Counted from the stretch's first letter, positions 24,394-34,263 are shown. The stretch is DNA of 64,000 nucleotides from Qipengyuania sp. ABI-127-1 (GCA_022953095.1 JALJCR010000001.1:186001-250000), one strand, 5' to 3'. Made by a program: numbers and translations. The notes: a model not told the origin generated them from the letters alone.

Positions 24394-26424
24394 ATGACGG
24401 AACTGCTCAAGATCAGCCTGCCCGATGGATCGGTGCGCGAAATGGAACGTGGCAGCACGCCTGCCGATGTCGCTGCCGCGATCGGTCCCGGCCTCGCCAA
24501 GGCCGCCATCGCTGCGCGCGTCGACGGTGAATTGCGCGACATCAATCGCCCCTTCGATGGCGATGCCGAACTGGCGCTGATCACGAGCCGCGACGAGGAA
24601 GATGCGCTCGAGCTTGCACGCCACGATTTTGCCCATGTGCTTGCCGAAGCGGTGCAGGCGCTGTGGCCGGGCACGCAGATCACTTTCGGTCCGGCGACGG
24701 ATGACGGCTTCTATTACGACGTGAAGGCCCCCGAAGGCCGCGAGCCGTTCAGCATGGATGATCTCCCGGCAATCGAGGAGGAAATGCGCCGCATCATCAA
24801 GGCCGACAAGCCTCTGCGCCGCGAAGTGTGGAGCCGCCAGCAGTTGATCGACAAGTGGGAAGCCGAAGGCGAGACCTTCAAGGCCGAATGGGCCAAGGAA
24901 CTGCCCGAGGATGAGGAGCTGACGGTTTACTGGTCGGGCGAGGACTGGCTCGATATGTGCCGCGGCCCGCACCTGCCCAGCACGGGCAAGCTCGACCCGC
25001 AGGCCTTCAAGCTGATGCGCGTTGCCGGGGCGTACTGGCGCGGCGACCAGAAGAATGCGCAGCTCACGCGCATCTACGGCACGGGCTGGCTCAACAAGAA
25101 GCAGCTCAACGCCCACCTCCACCGGCTGGAAGAGGCGGCCAAGCGCGACCATCGCAAGCTGGGCCGCGAGATGGACCTGTTCCATCTGCAGGAAGAGGCG
25201 CATGGCAGCGTGTTCTGGCATCCCAAGGGCTATCGCATCTGGCGCGAGCTGGAGGCCTATATGCGCCGCAAGATGGATGGCGGCGGCTACCGCGAGATCA
25301 AGACGCCGCAGCTGATGGATGTGCGCCAGTGGGAGCAGTCGGGCCACTGGGGCAAATATGCCGAAAACATGTTCGCCGTGCCCGATATCGTCCCCGAGGT
25401 CGAAGGGCTGGGCGACGATAATGGCGGCAAGGGAGCCAATCCGCAGGTCGCCGACGATGCCGACTGGATGGCGATCAAGCCGATGAACTGCCCGGCCCAC
25501 GTGCTGGTCTTCAAGCAGGGCATCACCTCTTATCGCGACCTGCCGATCCGGCTGGGCGAGATGGGCTGCTGCCATCGCAACGAACCGCATGGCGCGCTCC
25601 ACGGCTTGATGCGCGTGCGCCAGTTCACGCAGGACGATGCGCATATCTTCTGCACCGAGGACCAGGTGGTCGAGGAGGTTCGCGCCTTCTGCAAACTGGC
25701 GGACGAGGTCTATTCGGACTTCGGCTTCAAATACGAGATCAAGCTGGCGCTGCGTCCCGAGAAGCGGCTTGGGTCGGACGCGGATTGGGACCGTGCGGAA
25801 CAGGAATTGCGCGATGCGGTGGCCGAAGCGGGCATGGACAATGAGGGCTACGGCTGGGAGGAACTGCCCGGCGAAGGCGCCTTCTATGCGCCCAAGCTCG
25901 AATGGCACCTGACCGATGCGATCGGCCGCACCTGGCAGGTCGGCACGATCCAGGGCGACCGCGTGCTGCCCGAACGGCTCGATGCGAGCTATATCGGCGA
26001 GGACGGCGAGAAGCACCGCCCGGTCATGCTGCACCGTGCAATTTTCGGGTCCTACGAGCGCTTCATCGGCATCCTGATCGAACACTTCGCCGGCCGCCTT
26101 CCCGTGTGGCTCGCCCCGGTGCAGGCGGTGGTCGCGACGATCGTTTCGGACGCCGACGACTATGCCAAGGAAGCGGTCGCCAAGCTGCAAGCCGCGGGCA
26201 TCCGCGTCGAAAGCGATCTCAGGAACGAGAAGATCAACTACAAGGTGCGCGAACACAGTCTTGCCAAGGTTCCGCACCTGTTGGTGGTGGGCAAACGCGA
26301 GGCAGAGGAAGGCACCGTGGCGGTTCGCACGCTGGGCGAGAAGGAGCAGCGCGTGATGAGCCTCGACGAGGCGATCGCCATGCTCAAGGATGGCGCGACC
26401 CCGCCCGATCTGCGCGAAGGCTAG
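24394..26424 (+). CDS. thrS: threonyl-tRNA synthetase, 676 aa
   Basis: Charges tRNA-Thr. Domain order: TGS (about 1-62), editing domain (about 70-230, with [16 protein letters not shown] and [10 protein letters not shown]), class II catalytic core with the zinc-site cysteine in MNCPAHV (about 366), motif 2 [13 protein letters not shown] (about 391-403) and motif 3 [16 protein letters not shown] (about 553-568), then a C-terminal anticodon-binding domain. Length fits the family. The ATG at 24394 was chosen because it begins the TGS domain. Expression is probably controlled by the Thr-rich leader just upstream. Confidence 0.97.
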   Translation: MTELLKISLPDGSVREMERGSTPADVAAAIGPGLAKAAIAARVDGELRDINRPFDGDAELALITSRDEEDALELARHDFAHVLAEAVQALWPGTQITFGPATDDGFYYDVKAPEGREPFSMDDLPAIEEEMRRIIKADKPLRREVWSRQQLIDKWEAEGETFKAEWAKELPEDEELTVYWSGEDWLDMCRGPHLPSTGKLDPQAFKLMRVAGAYWRGDQKNAQLTRIYGTGWLNKKQLNAHLHRLEEAAKRDHRKLGREMDLFHLQEEAHGSVFWHPKGYRIWRELEAYMRRKMDGGGYREIKTPQLMDVRQWEQSGHWGKYAENMFAVPDIVPEVEGLGDDNGGKGANPQVADDADWMAIKPMNCPAHVLVFKQGITSYRDLPIRLGEMGCCHRNEPHGALHGLMRVRQFTQDDAHIFCTEDQVVEEVRAFCKLADEVYSDFGFKYEIKLALRPEKRLGSDADWDRAEQELRDAVAEAGMDNEGYGWEELPGEGAFYAPKLEWHLTDAIGRTWQVGTIQGDRVLPERLDASYIGEDGEKHRPVMLHRAIFGSYERFIGILIEHFAGRLPVWLAPVQAVVATIVSDADDYAKEAVAKLQAAGIRVESDLRNEKINYKVREHSLAKVPHLLVVGKREAEEGTVAVRTLGEKEQRVMSLDEAIAMLKDGATPPDLREG

Positions 26425-26433
26425 GGCAACCCC

Positions 26434-27180
26434 GTGGACCTTCTCGCAGGGTATGGCGGGGCGGCCATCGTCGCCGCGCTGGTGGCGGCTTTCGTATCGG
26501 CCTTCGTGCGCGGGCTGACCGGCTTCGGCATGGCCATCCTCCTGGTGCCGATCCTCGCCCTGGCGCTGTCACCGATGGAAGCCGTACTGCTGACGAATTT
26601 CCTGTCGGTGTTCATCGGCATGTCGGAAATCCAGCGCTTGCTGCGCAGTGCGGAAAAATCGGCGTGGATCATTATTGCGCTGGTCGCGGTGTCGACCCCG
26701 GTCGGGTTGTATATCCTCAGCATCACCGCGCCCGCCCTTGCGCGCGTGGTGATCGCCTTTATCGCGCTGTCGGCCTTCGCGGCCGTTCTGCTCCCGCGCC
26801 GCGGCGCTTTGGATCATCATCCCGCGACAACCGGCGGGGTCGGTGTGTTGAGCGGCTTGATGACCGGATATGCGGGAATGCCCGGCCCGCCGGTCGTCCC
26901 CTATTACGTGGGTCGCGATATTCCGCGTGAAACCGCCAAATCATCGATGCTGCTTATCTTTACTTGCGCATCGACCACGGGATTGGTGAGCGGGACGGCC
27001 ATGGGCGTGCTCGACTGGACGCTGGCTGTGCTGGCCATTCTGCTGTTTCCGGCGATTCTGCTCGGCAATTGGCTCGGCAACAAGGCTTCCGGACGCATAG
27101 CGGACCGGACCTGGCGCATCTGCGTGGGTGCGGTGTTGGGCGGTGCCGCGATTGCAGCGCTCTGGAAGGCTTTCGGCTAA
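26434..27180 (+). CDS. sulfite exporter TauE/SafE family permease, 248 aa
   Basis: Polytopic membrane protein of about eight helices. The first block reads VAAFVSAFVRGLTGFGMAIL (about 12-31), the repeated family motif with a conserved glycine-rich turn; the second half has GVLSGLMTGYAGMPGPPVV, its internal repeat. The family moves sulfite, sulfoacetate or other organosulfur anions across the inner membrane; the substrate here is unknown. Translation starts with GTG 9 nt after the thrS stop, so the gene may be read through from thrS. Confidence 0.88.
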   Translation: MDLLAGYGGAAIVAALVAAFVSAFVRGLTGFGMAILLVPILALALSPMEAVLLTNFLSVFIGMSEIQRLLRSAEKSAWIIIALVAVSTPVGLYILSITAPALARVVIAFIALSAFAAVLLPRRGALDHHPATTGGVGVLSGLMTGYAGMPGPPVVPYYVGRDIPRETAKSSMLLIFTCASTTGLVSGTAMGVLDWTLAVLAILLFPAILLGNWLGNKASGRIADRTWRICVGAVLGGAAIAALWKAFG

Positions 27181-27184
27181 CCGC

Positions 27185-27313
27185 TCAGAACGGCAGCACC
27201 GGTCCGGCGAGAGCCAGTGCGAGGCCGCAGCCGCAAACGATTAGCGTTCGCGCGATGTCTGCCACCGGGTGCGGAGTGAGGTGAGCGCGAGTGAGAGCGG
27301 TAGCCTTAGCCAT
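27185..27313 (-). CDS. possible small membrane peptide, 42 aa
   Basis: A 42-codon minus-strand frame ends in a hydrophobic run, IARTLIVCGCGLALALAGPV, that could form one membrane helix. It lies convergent to the TauE gene, with its stop 4 bp away, and just downstream of aguA. No strong ribosome-binding site is visible. It could be real or a chance frame. Confidence 0.3.
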   Translation of the reverse strand: MAKATALTRAHLTPHPVADIARTLIVCGCGLALALAGPVLPF

Positions 27314-27347
27314 GCACGCATTGTCTGCTCCAAGCCCTAATGAATCG

Positions 27348-28340
27348 TTAAGGACACCATCCGGCGGACGGCATTTGCTGGCTGGCGCAGTGGAAGCCGC
27401 CGCCGCCCGCCAAGACCGCATCGCCCGGCAGGCCGATGGTGGCGCGTTCGGGGAAGAGTTCGGCGATGGCGGCGACGCCTTCCTCGTCATGCGGGCTGCC
27501 GAAGGTCGGGACCACGACGAGATGGCTGGTGATGGCGAAATTGGCGTAGCTGGCGGGTTCGATGTGATCGCCGCTGGTGATACGGCCGGGCGAGGGGATT
27601 TCCTTCACCGTCACCCCCGCCTCCTCGGCGCGGTGCCTGGCATCGGCATAGATCGCCGCATTGGGATCGGCGGTGCCGGTCGCCCGCGGCAGGCACAGCG
27701 TATTGGCGGCGACGAAGCGGCCGAGATTGTCGACATGACCGTCCGTGTGATCGTTGATCAATCCATCGCCCAGCCAGAGCACCCGGGTAAAGCCGAGATC
27801 GCGCATCAGGCGCTCTTCGATCTCCTCGCGCGAAAGCTGCGGGTTCCGGTTGGGGTTGAGCAGGCATTGCTCGGTCGTGACGACGAGGCCGGTGCCGTCG
27901 CCGTCGATCGCTCCGCCTTCGAGAATCCAGTCGGCCGTTTTTAGCGGAAGGTCCGAATCCCTGGCGAGTTCGGCGCCGATCGTCTGGTCACCTTTCATCA
28001 GATATTTTCCGCCCCAGCCGTTGAAGCCGAAACGCCGCGCAGCGCGATTGCCCTGGCCGTCGCACAACACCAGCGGTCCGGTATCGCGCAGCCAGATGTC
28101 GCCATAGGCGCGGCGCTCCAGCTTCACGCTGCCGGTCACAAGCTGGCTTGCGCGCGCCTCGTTGGCCGCATCGCGCACCAGCAGGCGGACCTGCTGCCCG
28201 CTTTCGGCCACGGCATTGGCGAAACCCGCGATCTGCTCCTGCGCGCGGCCGAGCACGCCCGGCCATTCCTGCGCATCATGCGGAAAGCCGATCCACAACC
28301 AGTCCTGCGGCGCCCATTCGGGCGGCATCTTGAAGGGCAT
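27348..28340 (-). CDS. aguA: agmatine deiminase, 330 aa
   Basis: Converts agmatine to N-carbamoylputrescine and ammonia in the arginine-decarboxylase route to putrescine. It belongs to the peptidyl-arginine-deiminase fold: GDIWLRDTGPLVL (about 80-92), DHTDGHVDNLGRFV with the catalytic histidine (about 197-210), and the nucleophilic cysteine in GGGFHCASQQMP near the C-terminus (about 312-323). GGAGAG precedes the ATG. The usual partner, N-carbamoylputrescine amidase (aguB), is not in the window. Confidence 0.92.
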   Translation of the reverse strand: MPFKMPPEWAPQDWLWIGFPHDAQEWPGVLGRAQEQIAGFANAVAESGQQVRLLVRDAANEARASQLVTGSVKLERRAYGDIWLRDTGPLVLCDGQGNRAARRFGFNGWGGKYLMKGDQTIGAELARDSDLPLKTADWILEGGAIDGDGTGLVVTTEQCLLNPNRNPQLSREEIEERLMRDLGFTRVLWLGDGLINDHTDGHVDNLGRFVAANTLCLPRATGTADPNAAIYADARHRAEEAGVTVKEIPSPGRITSGDHIEPASYANFAITSHLVVVPTFGSPHDEEGVAAIAELFPERATIGLPGDAVLAGGGGFHCASQQMPSAGWCP

Positions 28341-28363
28341 GGATCGGCTCTCCAGCTCGCGAA

Positions 28364-30067
28364 TCAGGCAGGTGCGCAGCCAGCACCCTCGGTGGCGCAG
28401 TTCTCGTCTCGCGTGCCCTTGAACTCGTCGCCCTCGTTCCAGTTCGGCCAGCTGGTCGAATCAGCCAGCATGCGGCCAATGCGATAGAACAGCGCAAGAT
28501 CGCTCATCACACCCGACCAATCCCAGTTCGGATCGTATTCGTCCTTGGGTCCGTGATAGCGGTTTTCGCGATAGTCGGCTGCAACCGCCGCGCCTGCTTC
28601 GGTGCCACCTTCGACAAGGTCTTCGCCGCCATCGAGATAGAGCATCGGCACGCCGCGCTTGGCGAAGGCGAAGTGATCCGAGCGGTAATAATAACCCGCT
28701 TCGGGATTGGGATTGGGCGTCGTCACGCGGTCGTCGTTCATCAGCGCCTTGTCGAGGAACAGGTCGAGCTGCGACTTGCCCGGCCCGACAACGGTCACAT
28801 CCTTGGCCGTACCGGCCATCAGGAAGGCGTCCATGTTAATGCCGCCCACCGTCTGGTTGAGCGGGAAAACCGGGTTCGCGGCGTAATAATCCGCACCCAG
28901 CAGGCCCGATTCCTCCGCCGTCACGGCGAGAAAGACGAGGCTGCGCTTGGTCGGCCCCGCCTTGGCATGGGCTTCGGCCAGCGCGACCAGGGCCGCAGTC
29001 CCGGTCGCATTGTCGACCGCGCCGTTGCAGATATCGTCGCCATCGGGAGCGGGCGTGCAGCGGCCGAGATGGTCCCAATGCGCCGTATGCATGACATATT
29101 CGTCTGCGCGTTCGCTGCCCGGCAGCATGCCGATCACGTTTTGCGAGGCAAAGGTGCGGATATCGTTCGAGAAGCTGGTCGACGCGGTGAGGCCCAGCGG
29201 GACGGCTGCGAAGTTCTTTTCACGGGCGGCGGCCATCAGTTCGTCGAGGTCCTGGCCTGCTGCCGCCAGAATTTCGCGCGCCTTTTCCTTCTGTACCCAG
29301 CCATTGACTTGCGTCATCGGGGGCGGATTGTCGCCGCGCGAGGCATAGGCCTGCGGGCCGGACCAGCTTGATTCGACGACGTTCCAGCCATAGCTGGCCG
29401 GTTCGGTATCGTGGATGATGATGGCGCCCGCCGCACCCTGTTTGGCGGCTTCCTCATATTTATAGGTCCAGCGGCCGTAATAGGTCATGGCCTTGCCGTT
29501 GAAGGGGCCTTCGAGCGTCTCGGTCCCGTAATCGGGGTCGTTGACCAGGATGACCGCGGTCTTGCCCGTCATGTCCACGCCTTCATAGTCGTTCCAGCCC
29601 TTCTCGGGCGCATTGACGCCGTAGCCGACGAAGACCAGCTCGCTGTTCTCGAGAGCGGTTTCGGCATCCTCGCGATAGGTCACGCCGACCCAGTCGGTGC
29701 TGTAGGCGAGTTGCATGTCGCCATCCTCGCCACCGGAAATGGTCAGCGGGGCATAATCCCTGCCGGTAATTTCGACCAGTGGCACATCCTGGACCCAACT
29801 TCCCTCATTGCCCGGCTGGAGGCCGGCCTTCTCGAACTCCTCGATCAGATAGGCGACGGTCTTTTCCTCGCCCGCAGTGCCGGGCGCACGGCCTTCGAAC
29901 TCATCGGATGAAAGCCGTTCGGTCACGCGTTTCATTGTCTCTTCGGAGATCGTTCCGTCGGCGACGTCGGGCAGGTCGAGCGCGTCGGTGCCGTTGTCGA
30001 CTTGGCCGAGATCCTGGCAGGCGGTGAGCAGCAGTGCCGAACAGGCGGCAAGTGCAAGGCGTTTCAT
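28364..30067 (-). CDS. M28 family zinc peptidase, lipoprotein, 567 aa
   Basis: Secreted metallo-aminopeptidase or folate-hydrolase-like enzyme. The N-terminus has a lipoprotein signal, MKRLALAACSALLLTAC, with the acylated cysteine at residue 17. A protease-associated (PA) domain occupies about 130-280. Zinc ligands are visible in HTAHWDHLG, GAVDNATGTAAL, TAEESGLLGADYY, GINMDAF and YYRSDHFAFA. AGAGAGGATCCCC before the ATG is a good ribosome-binding site. The gene is divergent from glnE. It is likely anchored in the periplasm or outer membrane and trims peptides. Confidence 0.9.
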   Translation of the reverse strand: MKRLALAACSALLLTACQDLGQVDNGTDALDLPDVADGTISEETMKRVTERLSSDEFEGRAPGTAGEEKTVAYLIEEFEKAGLQPGNEGSWVQDVPLVEITGRDYAPLTISGGEDGDMQLAYSTDWVGVTYREDAETALENSELVFVGYGVNAPEKGWNDYEGVDMTGKTAVILVNDPDYGTETLEGPFNGKAMTYYGRWTYKYEEAAKQGAAGAIIIHDTEPASYGWNVVESSWSGPQAYASRGDNPPPMTQVNGWVQKEKAREILAAAGQDLDELMAAAREKNFAAVPLGLTASTSFSNDIRTFASQNVIGMLPGSERADEYVMHTAHWDHLGRCTPAPDGDDICNGAVDNATGTAALVALAEAHAKAGPTKRSLVFLAVTAEESGLLGADYYAANPVFPLNQTVGGINMDAFLMAGTAKDVTVVGPGKSQLDLFLDKALMNDDRVTTPNPNPEAGYYYRSDHFAFAKRGVPMLYLDGGEDLVEGGTEAGAAVAADYRENRYHGPKDEYDPNWDWSGVMSDLALFYRIGRMLADSTSWPNWNEGDEFKGTRDENCATEGAGCAPA

Positions 30068-30173
30068 GGGGGATCCTCTCTGGCGTCCTATTCCTCTGCG
30101 GGCGCTTCTAGTCGGCGGTAAGGGGCAAGGGCAAGCTTGCACGCGCGCTCGTGCAGCGGCAGGGACGTGATCG

Positions 30174-32855
30174 ATGTCAGCCGACTGGACCTCAGCGCTC
30201 GCCCGCGCTCGCGAAAACGCTCCCTTTCTCGCGCGTGCGCTGGATCGACGGCCAGATCTGGCGGAGTTGCTGGCCGCTGGCGAGGGGGAACAAGCCTTGC
30301 TTGCCGCCAAGCAGGTAGAGGCAGCCGATATTCCGACGGCCCTGCGCCGCGAAAGGCTCGGCCTGGCGCTTGTGCTGGCGGTGGGCGATCTGGCGGGCGC
30401 TTTCGATCTGTACAAGGTCATGCGCGAATTATCGTTCTTTGCCGACCGTGCGCTGCATGATGCCATCGGGGCGGCTATTCTTCGGCGCGTGCCGGATGCG
30501 GAGCCTGCCGGCATGATCGGCCTGGCCCTGGGCAAGCATGGTGCGGGCGAATTGAACTATTCTTCCGACATCGATCCGATCCTGCTTTACGAGCCGGAAA
30601 CGCTTGCGCGGCGCGAACGCGACGAACCGGGCGAGGCAGCGCAGCGCTATGCGCGGGAGATCGTGCGGTTATTGTCGGAAGTGACCGCCGAGGGTTATGT
30701 CTTTCGCGTAGATCTGCGGCTGCGGCCCGCATCGGAAGTCTCGCCGCTGGCGATCCCGCTCGATGCCGCGATCACGCATTACGAAAGTTCGGCGCTGGCA
30801 TGGGAACGCGCGGCGTTCATTCGCGCGCGGGCCTGCGCGGGAGACATAGCGTCGGGCGAGGCCTTTCTCGACCATATCCGCCCCTTCGTCTGGCGGCGCA
30901 GCCTGGATTTCGGAGCGATCGACGAGGTTCGGCGACTGACACACCGTATTCGAGACGAGCAAAGCGGCCCGCCCGTGCCCGAGCCCGGTTACAACCTCAA
31001 GCTGGGCCGGGGCGGTATTCGCGAAATCGAATTCTTCGCCCAGACACATCAATTGATTCATGGCGGGCGCGATCCGGCCTTGCGAGTTCGGGCCACGCGC
31101 AAGACACTCGACGCTCTGGCGGTAACGGGACGCATCTCGCAAGACGATGCCCAGGCGCTTGGCGAAAGCTATGATGGTCTGCGCACGATCGAACACCGGT
31201 TGCAGATGGTCGGCGACCAGCAGACTCATTCGCTGCCCTCGGGCGAAGCGCTGGACACTGTCGCTCGGCTTCACGGGCTTGCCGATGGCGCAGCCTTGGT
31301 CGAGCATGTGCGAGACCTTGCCCGCCCGGTCGCCGAGCGCTTCGATGCGTTGCTCGATGAAGACAGGATATCCGTTCCCAGGGGCGCACCGCATGTCGTG
31401 GCCGAAGAGGAGCATGCGCCGCAAGTGCCCGCGGATATCGCCGAGCGGGTGGCGGGCTGGACGGATGGAAAGTACCAGGCACTGCGCAGCAGTGCAGCGC
31501 TTGGGGCTTTCGAGGCGATCAGGCCCGATCTGCTCTCGTCGATCGCTACTTCCCCCGATCCCGATGCCGCCCTGGTCCGCTGGGAAAGCCTGATCTCTCG
31601 CCTGCCCAGCGCCATCAACCTCTTCCGCCTGCTCGAGGCGCGGCCTGGCCTGTTCGCCCTGATCGCCGATTGTCTGACGCTCGCTCCGCCGCTGGCCGAG
31701 GAACTGTCGCGGCGCGCCGATTTGCTCGATGCGCTGATCGATCGCACCGCGCTCGACCTTCCGGGAAGTGTCGACGAACTGGCGGCGCGCATGAGCCGAC
31801 GCGAGCGCGGCGACGATTACGAAATGCGGCTCGACCGGCTGCGGGTGGTAACCGGTGAAATGCGGTTCGCGCTTGGCGTCCAGCTCATCGAGGCGGCTCA
31901 TGATCCGCTGGCGATCGCAGCGGGCCTTTCGCGCACGGCCGAGGCCGCGCTGCGGGTCGCGCTGGATGCGGCCGAGGAGGAATTCGCATCCAAGCACGGG
32001 CGGATCGCGGGCAGCGAACTGGCGATCCTGGGCCTCGGGCGGCTGGGCGGCGGCGTGCTCACCCACGCCTCCGATCTCGACATCATCTATCTATTCACCG
32101 GCACGCATGAGAGGGAATCCGACGGGCCGCGCCCCTTGGGCGCCACGCTCTACTTCAACCGGCTCGCCCAACGCGTCACGGCCGCGCTGAGCGTGCCGAC
32201 CGCTCAGGGAGCGCTTTACGAGGTCGACACCCGATTGCGACCGCAGGGCAATCAGGGACCGCTGGCAGTCAGTGTCGAGAGTTTCGCCCGTTACCAGCGC
32301 GAAGATGCCTGGACCTGGGAGCATATGGCGCTAACCCGGGCGCGCGTGCTCGCCGCCAGCGAAACGGCGCGCGAGGATATCGATCAGGTTGTGGCGTCGA
32401 TCCTGTCGCGCGAACGCGATCCGGAAAGGCTCCGCACCGATCTGATAAAGATGCGTCGCGAAATGGCCGATCACAAACCGGCCAAAGGTCCGCTCGACGC
32501 CAAATTGTTGCGCGGGGGATTGGTCGATATCGAGTTTCTCGTACATTTCCTTCAACTGCGCGATCGCGAGGCAGTAACACCCGATCTCGGCCTGGCGATT
32601 GACACCCTCGTCAAGGCAGGCCGCTTTTCCGATACGATCGCCGGGGCGCACGACTTGATGACGCGGCTGCTGGTCGGTACCCGGCTGCTGGCTCCCGATC
32701 TCGATCGCCCCAATCCGGCGGCAGCCTCGCTGCTGGCGCGGCAAAGCGGGTGCGAGGATTATGCGTGCCTGATCGAACGGTTGGGTGCCGCCCGCGCTGA
32801 CGTTGCGGCAGCCTGGCAGGATATCTACGGCGAAACTTTGGAGTTGGACGAATGA
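30174..32855 (+). CDS. glnE: bifunctional glutamine synthetase adenylyltransferase/deadenylylase, 893 aa
   Basis: Adjusts glutamine synthetase activity by attaching or removing AMP in response to PII. Two nucleotidyltransferase domains are present: the N-terminal deadenylylating domain with GKHGAGELNYSSDIDPILLY (about 120-139, aspartates 132 and 134) and the C-terminal adenylylating domain with GLGRLGGGVLTHASDLDIIY (about 617-640). Each is followed by a helical region. The length is close to the usual 950 residues. It heads a coupled operon: its stop overlaps the bcp start by ATGA. Confidence 0.96.
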   Translation: MSADWTSALARARENAPFLARALDRRPDLAELLAAGEGEQALLAAKQVEAADIPTALRRERLGLALVLAVGDLAGAFDLYKVMRELSFFADRALHDAIGAAILRRVPDAEPAGMIGLALGKHGAGELNYSSDIDPILLYEPETLARRERDEPGEAAQRYAREIVRLLSEVTAEGYVFRVDLRLRPASEVSPLAIPLDAAITHYESSALAWERAAFIRARACAGDIASGEAFLDHIRPFVWRRSLDFGAIDEVRRLTHRIRDEQSGPPVPEPGYNLKLGRGGIREIEFFAQTHQLIHGGRDPALRVRATRKTLDALAVTGRISQDDAQALGESYDGLRTIEHRLQMVGDQQTHSLPSGEALDTVARLHGLADGAALVEHVRDLARPVAERFDALLDEDRISVPRGAPHVVAEEEHAPQVPADIAERVAGWTDGKYQALRSSAALGAFEAIRPDLLSSIATSPDPDAALVRWESLISRLPSAINLFRLLEARPGLFALIADCLTLAPPLAEELSRRADLLDALIDRTALDLPGSVDELAARMSRRERGDDYEMRLDRLRVVTGEMRFALGVQLIEAAHDPLAIAAGLSRTAEAALRVALDAAEEEFASKHGRIAGSELAILGLGRLGGGVLTHASDLDIIYLFTGTHERESDGPRPLGATLYFNRLAQRVTAALSVPTAQGALYEVDTRLRPQGNQGPLAVSVESFARYQREDAWTWEHMALTRARVLAASETAREDIDQVVASILSRERDPERLRTDLIKMRREMADHKPAKGPLDAKLLRGGLVDIEFLVHFLQLRDREAVTPDLGLAIDTLVKAGRFSDTIAGAHDLMTRLLVGTRLLAPDLDRPNPAAASLLARQSGCEDYACLIERLGAARADVAAAWQDIYGETLELDE

Positions 32856-33325
32856 CCAAGAGCTATGGCGAAGGTGATGCCTTCCCCGATTTTTCGATGG
32901 AAACCCCTGAGGGCGGCACGGTTACGAAGGCCGATCTTGCGGGAAAGAAAGCGGTGATCTTCTTCTATCCCAAGGATAATACGCCCGGCTGCACCACCGA
33001 AGCGAAGGATTTTACCGCGCTCAAATCGGAATTCGACAAGGCCGAGACTGCCCTGCTTGGCGTCAGCAAGGATTCGGCCAAGAAGCATCAGAACTTCATC
33101 GCCAAGCACGACCTCACGGTCGATCTCGCCACCGATGCACAGGACGGCGGCCTGTCCGACGAACTCGGCGTCTGGGCCGAGAAGAAGATGTACGGGAAGA
33201 CCTTCATGGGCATGGTCCGCTCGACCTATCTCCTGGGCGAAGACGGTACGATCCTGCGGATCTGGCCCAAGGTGAAGGTCAAGGGGCACGCCGAGGAAGT
33301 GCTCGAAGCCGTTCGTTCGGTATGA
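32852..33325 (+). CDS. bcp: thiol peroxidase Bcp (peroxiredoxin Q), single-cysteine form, 157 aa
   Basis: Peroxiredoxin that reduces hydrogen peroxide and organic hydroperoxides. The thioredoxin-fold block AVIFFYPKDNTPGCTTEAKDF carries the peroxidatic cysteine C47. In E. coli Bcp a second cysteine lies five residues later; here that position is K52 and the whole protein has only one cysteine, so it must act as a 1-Cys enzyme, recycled by an outside thiol. It is coupled by 4-nt overlaps to both glnE upstream and the DUF455 gene downstream. Confidence 0.93.
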   Translation: MTKSYGEGDAFPDFSMETPEGGTVTKADLAGKKAVIFFYPKDNTPGCTTEAKDFTALKSEFDKAETALLGVSKDSAKKHQNFIAKHDLTVDLATDAQDGGLSDELGVWAEKKMYGKTFMGMVRSTYLLGEDGTILRIWPKVKVKGHAEEVLEAVRSV

Positions 33326-34122
33326 CGGCGGCGCGTCGCTCCGTCGCGACCGCGATCCGCGATGCACTGCTCACCGGGGATGCACGGGGCAAGGTGTTCG
33401 CCGCGCGGCAGGTGGCGCGCGACTGGCGGCTTGGGCGGCTGGATTTCGTTTTCGATGTCGCCATGCCCGATCGCCCGGCATGGCCCGCCGCGCTCGAACT
33501 TCTGCCGCCGGGCCTAATGCCCCGGCGCGGGAAAATGGGGTCGCAGCGTAACCGCATCGCGCTTTGGCATGCTCTCGCGCATATCGAATTCGTCGCGATC
33601 GACCTCGCGCTCGACATGGCGGGCCGCTTCGGCGAATCGATGGGCGAAACCTTCGTGTCGGACTTCCTCGCAGTGGCGGCCGACGAAGCGATGCACTTCG
33701 CGCTGATCGCCCGCAAACTCGATTCGCTCGGCAGCAGCTATGGAGCGTTGCCTGCGCACGATGGGCTGTGGAGCGCGGCGCAGGATACCGCGCACGATGC
33801 CGCCGCGCGGCTCGCGATCGTTCCCATGGTTCTCGAGGCGCGCGGCCTCGACGTCACGCCTGCAACCCTCGAAAGGGTAAGGGCGCAAGGCGATGAAAAC
33901 GGGGCGAAAATTCTCCAGCGAATCCTTGACGACGAAATTCGCCATGTCGCTGCGGGCTCCAAGCATTTTCACGCTGTCTGCGCGGCGCACGGCGGAAACC
34001 CACGGGAATCGTGGCAGAAATTGGTCCAAATCCATTTTTCGGGAGAGCTGAAAGGGCCGTTCAACGACTCAGCGCGTTTGGCAGGCGGCCTGCCGCGCGA
34101 CTTCTACGCGGCTATTGCCTGA
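33322..34122 (+). CDS. DUF455 ferritin-like protein, 266 aa
   Basis: Four-helix-bundle protein of the DUF455/MiaE-like ferritin group. Carboxylate and histidine ligands for a di-iron centre are visible in HALAHIEFVAIDLALD (about 76-91), DEAMHFALIARKL (about 120-132), VPMVLEARGLDVT (about 168-180) and DDEIRHVAAGSKHF (about 203-216). The activity is not established for this family. It ends the glnE-bcp operon with an ATGA overlap, which may link it to oxidative stress or nitrogen status. Confidence 0.87.
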   Translation: MTAARRSVATAIRDALLTGDARGKVFAARQVARDWRLGRLDFVFDVAMPDRPAWPAALELLPPGLMPRRGKMGSQRNRIALWHALAHIEFVAIDLALDMAGRFGESMGETFVSDFLAVAADEAMHFALIARKLDSLGSSYGALPAHDGLWSAAQDTAHDAAARLAIVPMVLEARGLDVTPATLERVRAQGDENGAKILQRILDDEIRHVAAGSKHFHAVCAAHGGNPRESWQKLVQIHFSGELKGPFNDSARLAGGLPRDFYAAIA

Positions 34123-34157
34123 TTAACTTTTTCACTCATAACCCATACTCACGAGAC

Positions 34158-34247
34158 GCCGGGGGGTTCCGGCAGTGACTTTAAAAACTGGCAAAGCGGC
34201 ACGGGACGCCGGATTTGTCAGGGATCAAAAAGGCGCGACAAAGCGCC
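34158..34247 (+). promoter_or_regulatory. structured leader upstream of the M23 peptidase
   Basis: Several hairpins lie in the 141 bp before the gene: GCCGG-N6-CCGGC (34158-34173), a short CAGT/ACTG stem (34173-34190), and GGCGC-gacaaa-GCGCC (34232-34247), which ends 16 bp before the ATG. The word GACGCCGG occurs twice. It does not match a riboswitch I recognise. It could be a 5' UTR control element or partly a terminator for the upstream operon. Confidence 0.35.
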
Positions 34248-34263
34248 GGATGGACGGGTTAGC

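Noticed and set aside
24343..26277. Long minus-strand open frame (644 codons) opposite thrS
   Set aside because: Antisense to all ThrRS motifs, with no domain of its own.
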